From contig JASJBY010000047.1 in NCBI GenBank assembly GCA_030066245.1, positions 1-14,603 on the forward strand: a stretch of DNA of 14,603 nucleotides, given 5' to 3'. The notes under the pieces are model-generated. The model made no database searches. It was not told the origin of the DNA and saw nothing but the letters and a program-made list of their open reading frames with translations. Positions 12,854 through 14,603 of the stretch are shown here, piece by piece. Position 1 is the first letter of the stretch. Every line of letters begins with the position of its first letter. The position numbers were made by a program, and so were the translations under genes. The DNA is from Gammaproteobacteria bacterium (lineage in GTDB: Bacteria; Pseudomonadota; Gammaproteobacteria; JAABTG01).

Positions 12854-14603
12854 CTAAGTGTCGAGGTTTGCAACGGAGAGGGCGTTGCTTTCGATGAAGT
12901 CTCTCCGCGGCTCCACCTGGTCGCCCATGAGCGTTGTGAACAACTCGTCAGCGGCCACCGCGTCTTCTATGCGGACACGGAGCATGCGGCGGGAGGCGGG
13001 ATCGATGGTCGTCTGCCACAGCTGCTCCGGGTTCATCTCACCGAGGCCCTTGTAGCGCTGAATGTGAATACCGCGCTTGGCTTCCTGCATGAGCCAGTTC
13101 AGTGCCGCCTTGAAGCTGTCCACCGCCTCACTCTTGTCACCCCGCTTCACGTAGGCTCCGTCGCCCAGCAGATGGTTGATCTGCTGACCAAGGTCGACAA
13201 GGCTCTTGTACTCGGCGGAATGGAAGAACTCGATGCCGATGACCTTTTCGGTGGGCACACCGTGCAGCTGGGCGTGCACATGCAGGGTATAGCTTTCATC
13301 TTCTTCCCGGTAGGTCGTGGACACCGTGTACTCGCCGTGGGGCGCGCAGGTTTCGGTAAGGTGCGCCTGCAGCAGTGTTGCCCATTCAGAAACTTTGGCC
13401 TCATCCCGCAGGTCGCCATTATCCAGTATCGGTAAACCGATCATTGCCTCCAAGACCTCCGGGAACATGCGTCGGGACAGTCGCTTGATGGTGCCCATCA
13501 CGGCCAGATAATCGTACGCGAGTCCCTGCAGCGTTGCCCGCTCCATGGGAGAGGCCTCCGGGGTAATGTAGAGTTCGGCGCTGTCCAATGCGACCTGCAT
13601 CAGATGGGAGTCCAGTTCCACATCATCTTTGACGTATCGCTCTGACTTGCCTTTTTTCACCTTGTACAGCGGTGGCTGGGCAATGTAGACGTGCCCCCGC
13701 TCGATCAGCTCCGGCATCTGACGGTAGAAGAAGGTCAGCAGCAGCGTTCGGATATGCGATCCATCCACGTCAGCGTCCGTCATGATGATGATGCGGTGGT
13801 AACGCAGTTTGTCCGGGTCATATTCATCCTTGCCGATTCCACAGCCGAGCGCGGTGATAAGAGTGGCCACCTCGGCGGAGGAAAGCATCTTGTCGAAACG
13901 CGCTTTCTCGACGTTAAGGATTTTTCCCTTCAGGGGCAGGACCGCCTGACTGCGGCGATCGCGCCCCTGCTTGGCAGAGCCTCCGGCGGAATCCCCCTCG
14001 ACCAGAAACAACTCCGATCGGGCCGGGTCTTTCTCCTGACAGTCCGCCAGCTTACCCGGGAGCCCGGCTACGTCGAGCGCCGTCTTACGGCGCGTCATTT
14101 CGCGCGCCTTGCGAGCCGCCTCGCGGGCACGCGCAGCCTCGACGATTTTACTGACAATCGCCTTTGCCTCTGCAGGATTCTCCAGCAGAAATTCCTCGAG
14201 CTTCTCGCTGACTGCGGAATCAACCGCAGACTTCACCTCGGAGGAAACCAGCTTGTCTTTCGTCTGGGAGGAAAACTTGGGATCAGGTACTTTGACGGAA
14301 AGAACCGCGGTCAAACCCTCGCGAACGTCATCGCCGCTGGTAGAGACTTTCTCTTTCTTGGCCAGGCCACTGGTCTCGATGAACTTGTTCAGTGTCCGAG
14401 TGAGCGCGCTGCGAAAGCCCGCAAGATGAGTACCGCCGTCCCGTTGCGGTATGTTGTTGGTAAAGCAAAAGATGTTCTCCTGGTAAGAGTCGTTCCACTG
14501 CAGCGCCACCTCGATACCCGTGCCTTCCCGTTCGCTGATGAAGTGGCAGACGTTCGGATGCAGCGGCGTCTTCTTTCTGTTCAAGTGATTCACGAAGGCG
14601 CGG
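12854..14603 (-). CDS. gyrB: DNA gyrase subunit B, C-terminal part (5' end outside the window)
   Basis: GyrB is the ATPase and Toprim subunit of DNA gyrase, which introduces negative supercoils. About 582 residues are visible and the frame continues past the right edge, so roughly the first 220 residues (most of the ATPase domain) are missing. Landmarks are NNIPQRDGGTHLAGF and TGDDVREGL-type strands of the transducer domain, with KVPDPKFSSQTKDKL. The Toprim motifs ELFLVEGDSAGGSAKQGRDR and IIIMTDADVDGSHIRTLLLT follow. The long insertion found in Gram-negative GyrB is present, then the tail motif IQRYKGLGEMNPEQLW. The C-terminus (RRDFIESNALSVANLDT) matches GyrB rather than ParE. A GTG at 14593 is internal and not the true start. 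The identity is certain. Confidence 0.97.
   Translation of the reverse strand, partial: RAFVNHLNRKKTPLHPNVCHFISEREGTGIEVALQWNDSYQENIFCFTNNIPQRDGGTHLAGFRSALTRTLNKFIETSGLAKKEKVSTSGDDVREGLTAVLSVKVPDPKFSSQTKDKLVSSEVKSAVDSAVSEKLEEFLLENPAEAKAIVSKIVEAARAREAARKAREMTRRKTALDVAGLPGKLADCQEKDPARSELFLVEGDSAGGSAKQGRDRRSQAVLPLKGKILNVEKARFDKMLSSAEVATLITALGCGIGKDEYDPDKLRYHRIIIMTDADVDGSHIRTLLLTFFYRQMPELIERGHVYIAQPPLYKVKKGKSERYVKDDVELDSHLMQVALDSAELYITPEASPMERATLQGLAYDYLAVMGTIKRLSRRMFPEVLEAMIGLPILDNGDLRDEAKVSEWATLLQAHLTETCAPHGEYTVSTTYREEDESYTLHVHAQLHGVPTEKVIGIEFFHSAEYKSLVDLGQQINHLLGDGAYVKRGDKSEAVDSFKAALNWLMQEAKRGIHIQRYKGLGEMNPEQLWQTTIDPASRRMLRVRIEDAVAADELFTTLMGDQVEPRRDFIESNALSVANLDT

Noticed and set aside
12803..13435. 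A 210-codon plus-strand reading frame opposite the end of gyrB
   Set aside because: It is antisense to the conserved C-terminal part of gyrB, includes the terminator hairpin, and has no recognisable domain or ribosome-binding site; open antisense frames are common in GC-rich genes.
1..14603. CRISPR arrays, tRNA or rRNA genes, integrases, transposases, toxin-antitoxin or defence genes
   Set aside because: I saw no regularly spaced repeats, no tRNA-like or rRNA sequence, and no mobile-element or defence protein motifs in any well-supported frame.

Overview
The window reads as a chromosomal segment of a high-GC, aerobically respiring gammaproteobacterium. GyrB carries the long insert typical of Gram-negative gyrase and ends in a motif close to the enterobacterial and pseudomonad form. 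Cytochrome oxidase subunit II has a fused cytochrome c domain. The biotin cluster uses the BioC/BioH route. I cannot name the genus; a purple-sulfur or halophilic relative (Chromatiales or Ectothiorhodospiraceae-like) is a guess. GyrB often lies near the replication origin, so the segment may be origin-proximal.

Layout, left to right. (1) Positions 38-6936 hold an aa3/caa3-type cytochrome c oxidase locus, read mostly on the minus strand. In transcription order it is a DUF2244 membrane protein, coxB (with fused heme c domain), coxA, a 38-residue single-span protein, ctaG and coxC. A convergent DUF2909 membrane protein on the plus strand follows, and then minus-strand SURF1 and a SCO-like thioredoxin-fold protein. 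(2) Positions 6937-7408 hold no convincing gene. The segment carries a promoter candidate for the oxidase operon, a hairpin and a perfect palindrome, and may be a dispersed repeat. (3) Positions 7409-11989 are the biotin operon bioB-bioF-bioH-bioC-bioD on the minus strand, tightly packed and partly overlapping, with a good sigma70-type promoter ahead of bioB. bioA is absent. (4) comF follows on the plus strand, divergent from bioB. (5) gyrB on the minus strand runs off the right edge, convergent with comF across a hairpin.

Functionally, the left half encodes the three core oxidase subunits plus factors for Cu_B insertion (CtaG), heme a handling (SURF1) and probably thiol or copper chemistry (the SCO-like protein). 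The right half makes the pimeloyl chain (BioC, BioH) and closes the biotin rings (BioF, BioD, BioB). comF relates to DNA uptake and gyrB to DNA topology. Nearly everything is a recognisable housekeeping gene. I found no defence system, mobile element gene, CRISPR array, tRNA or rRNA, and no clear sign of a new multi-gene system. The items most worth a second look are the small protein between coxA and ctaG, the gene-free structured block at 6937-7408, the SCO-like protein that appears to lack a copper-ligand histidine, and the palindrome over the bioB promoter.
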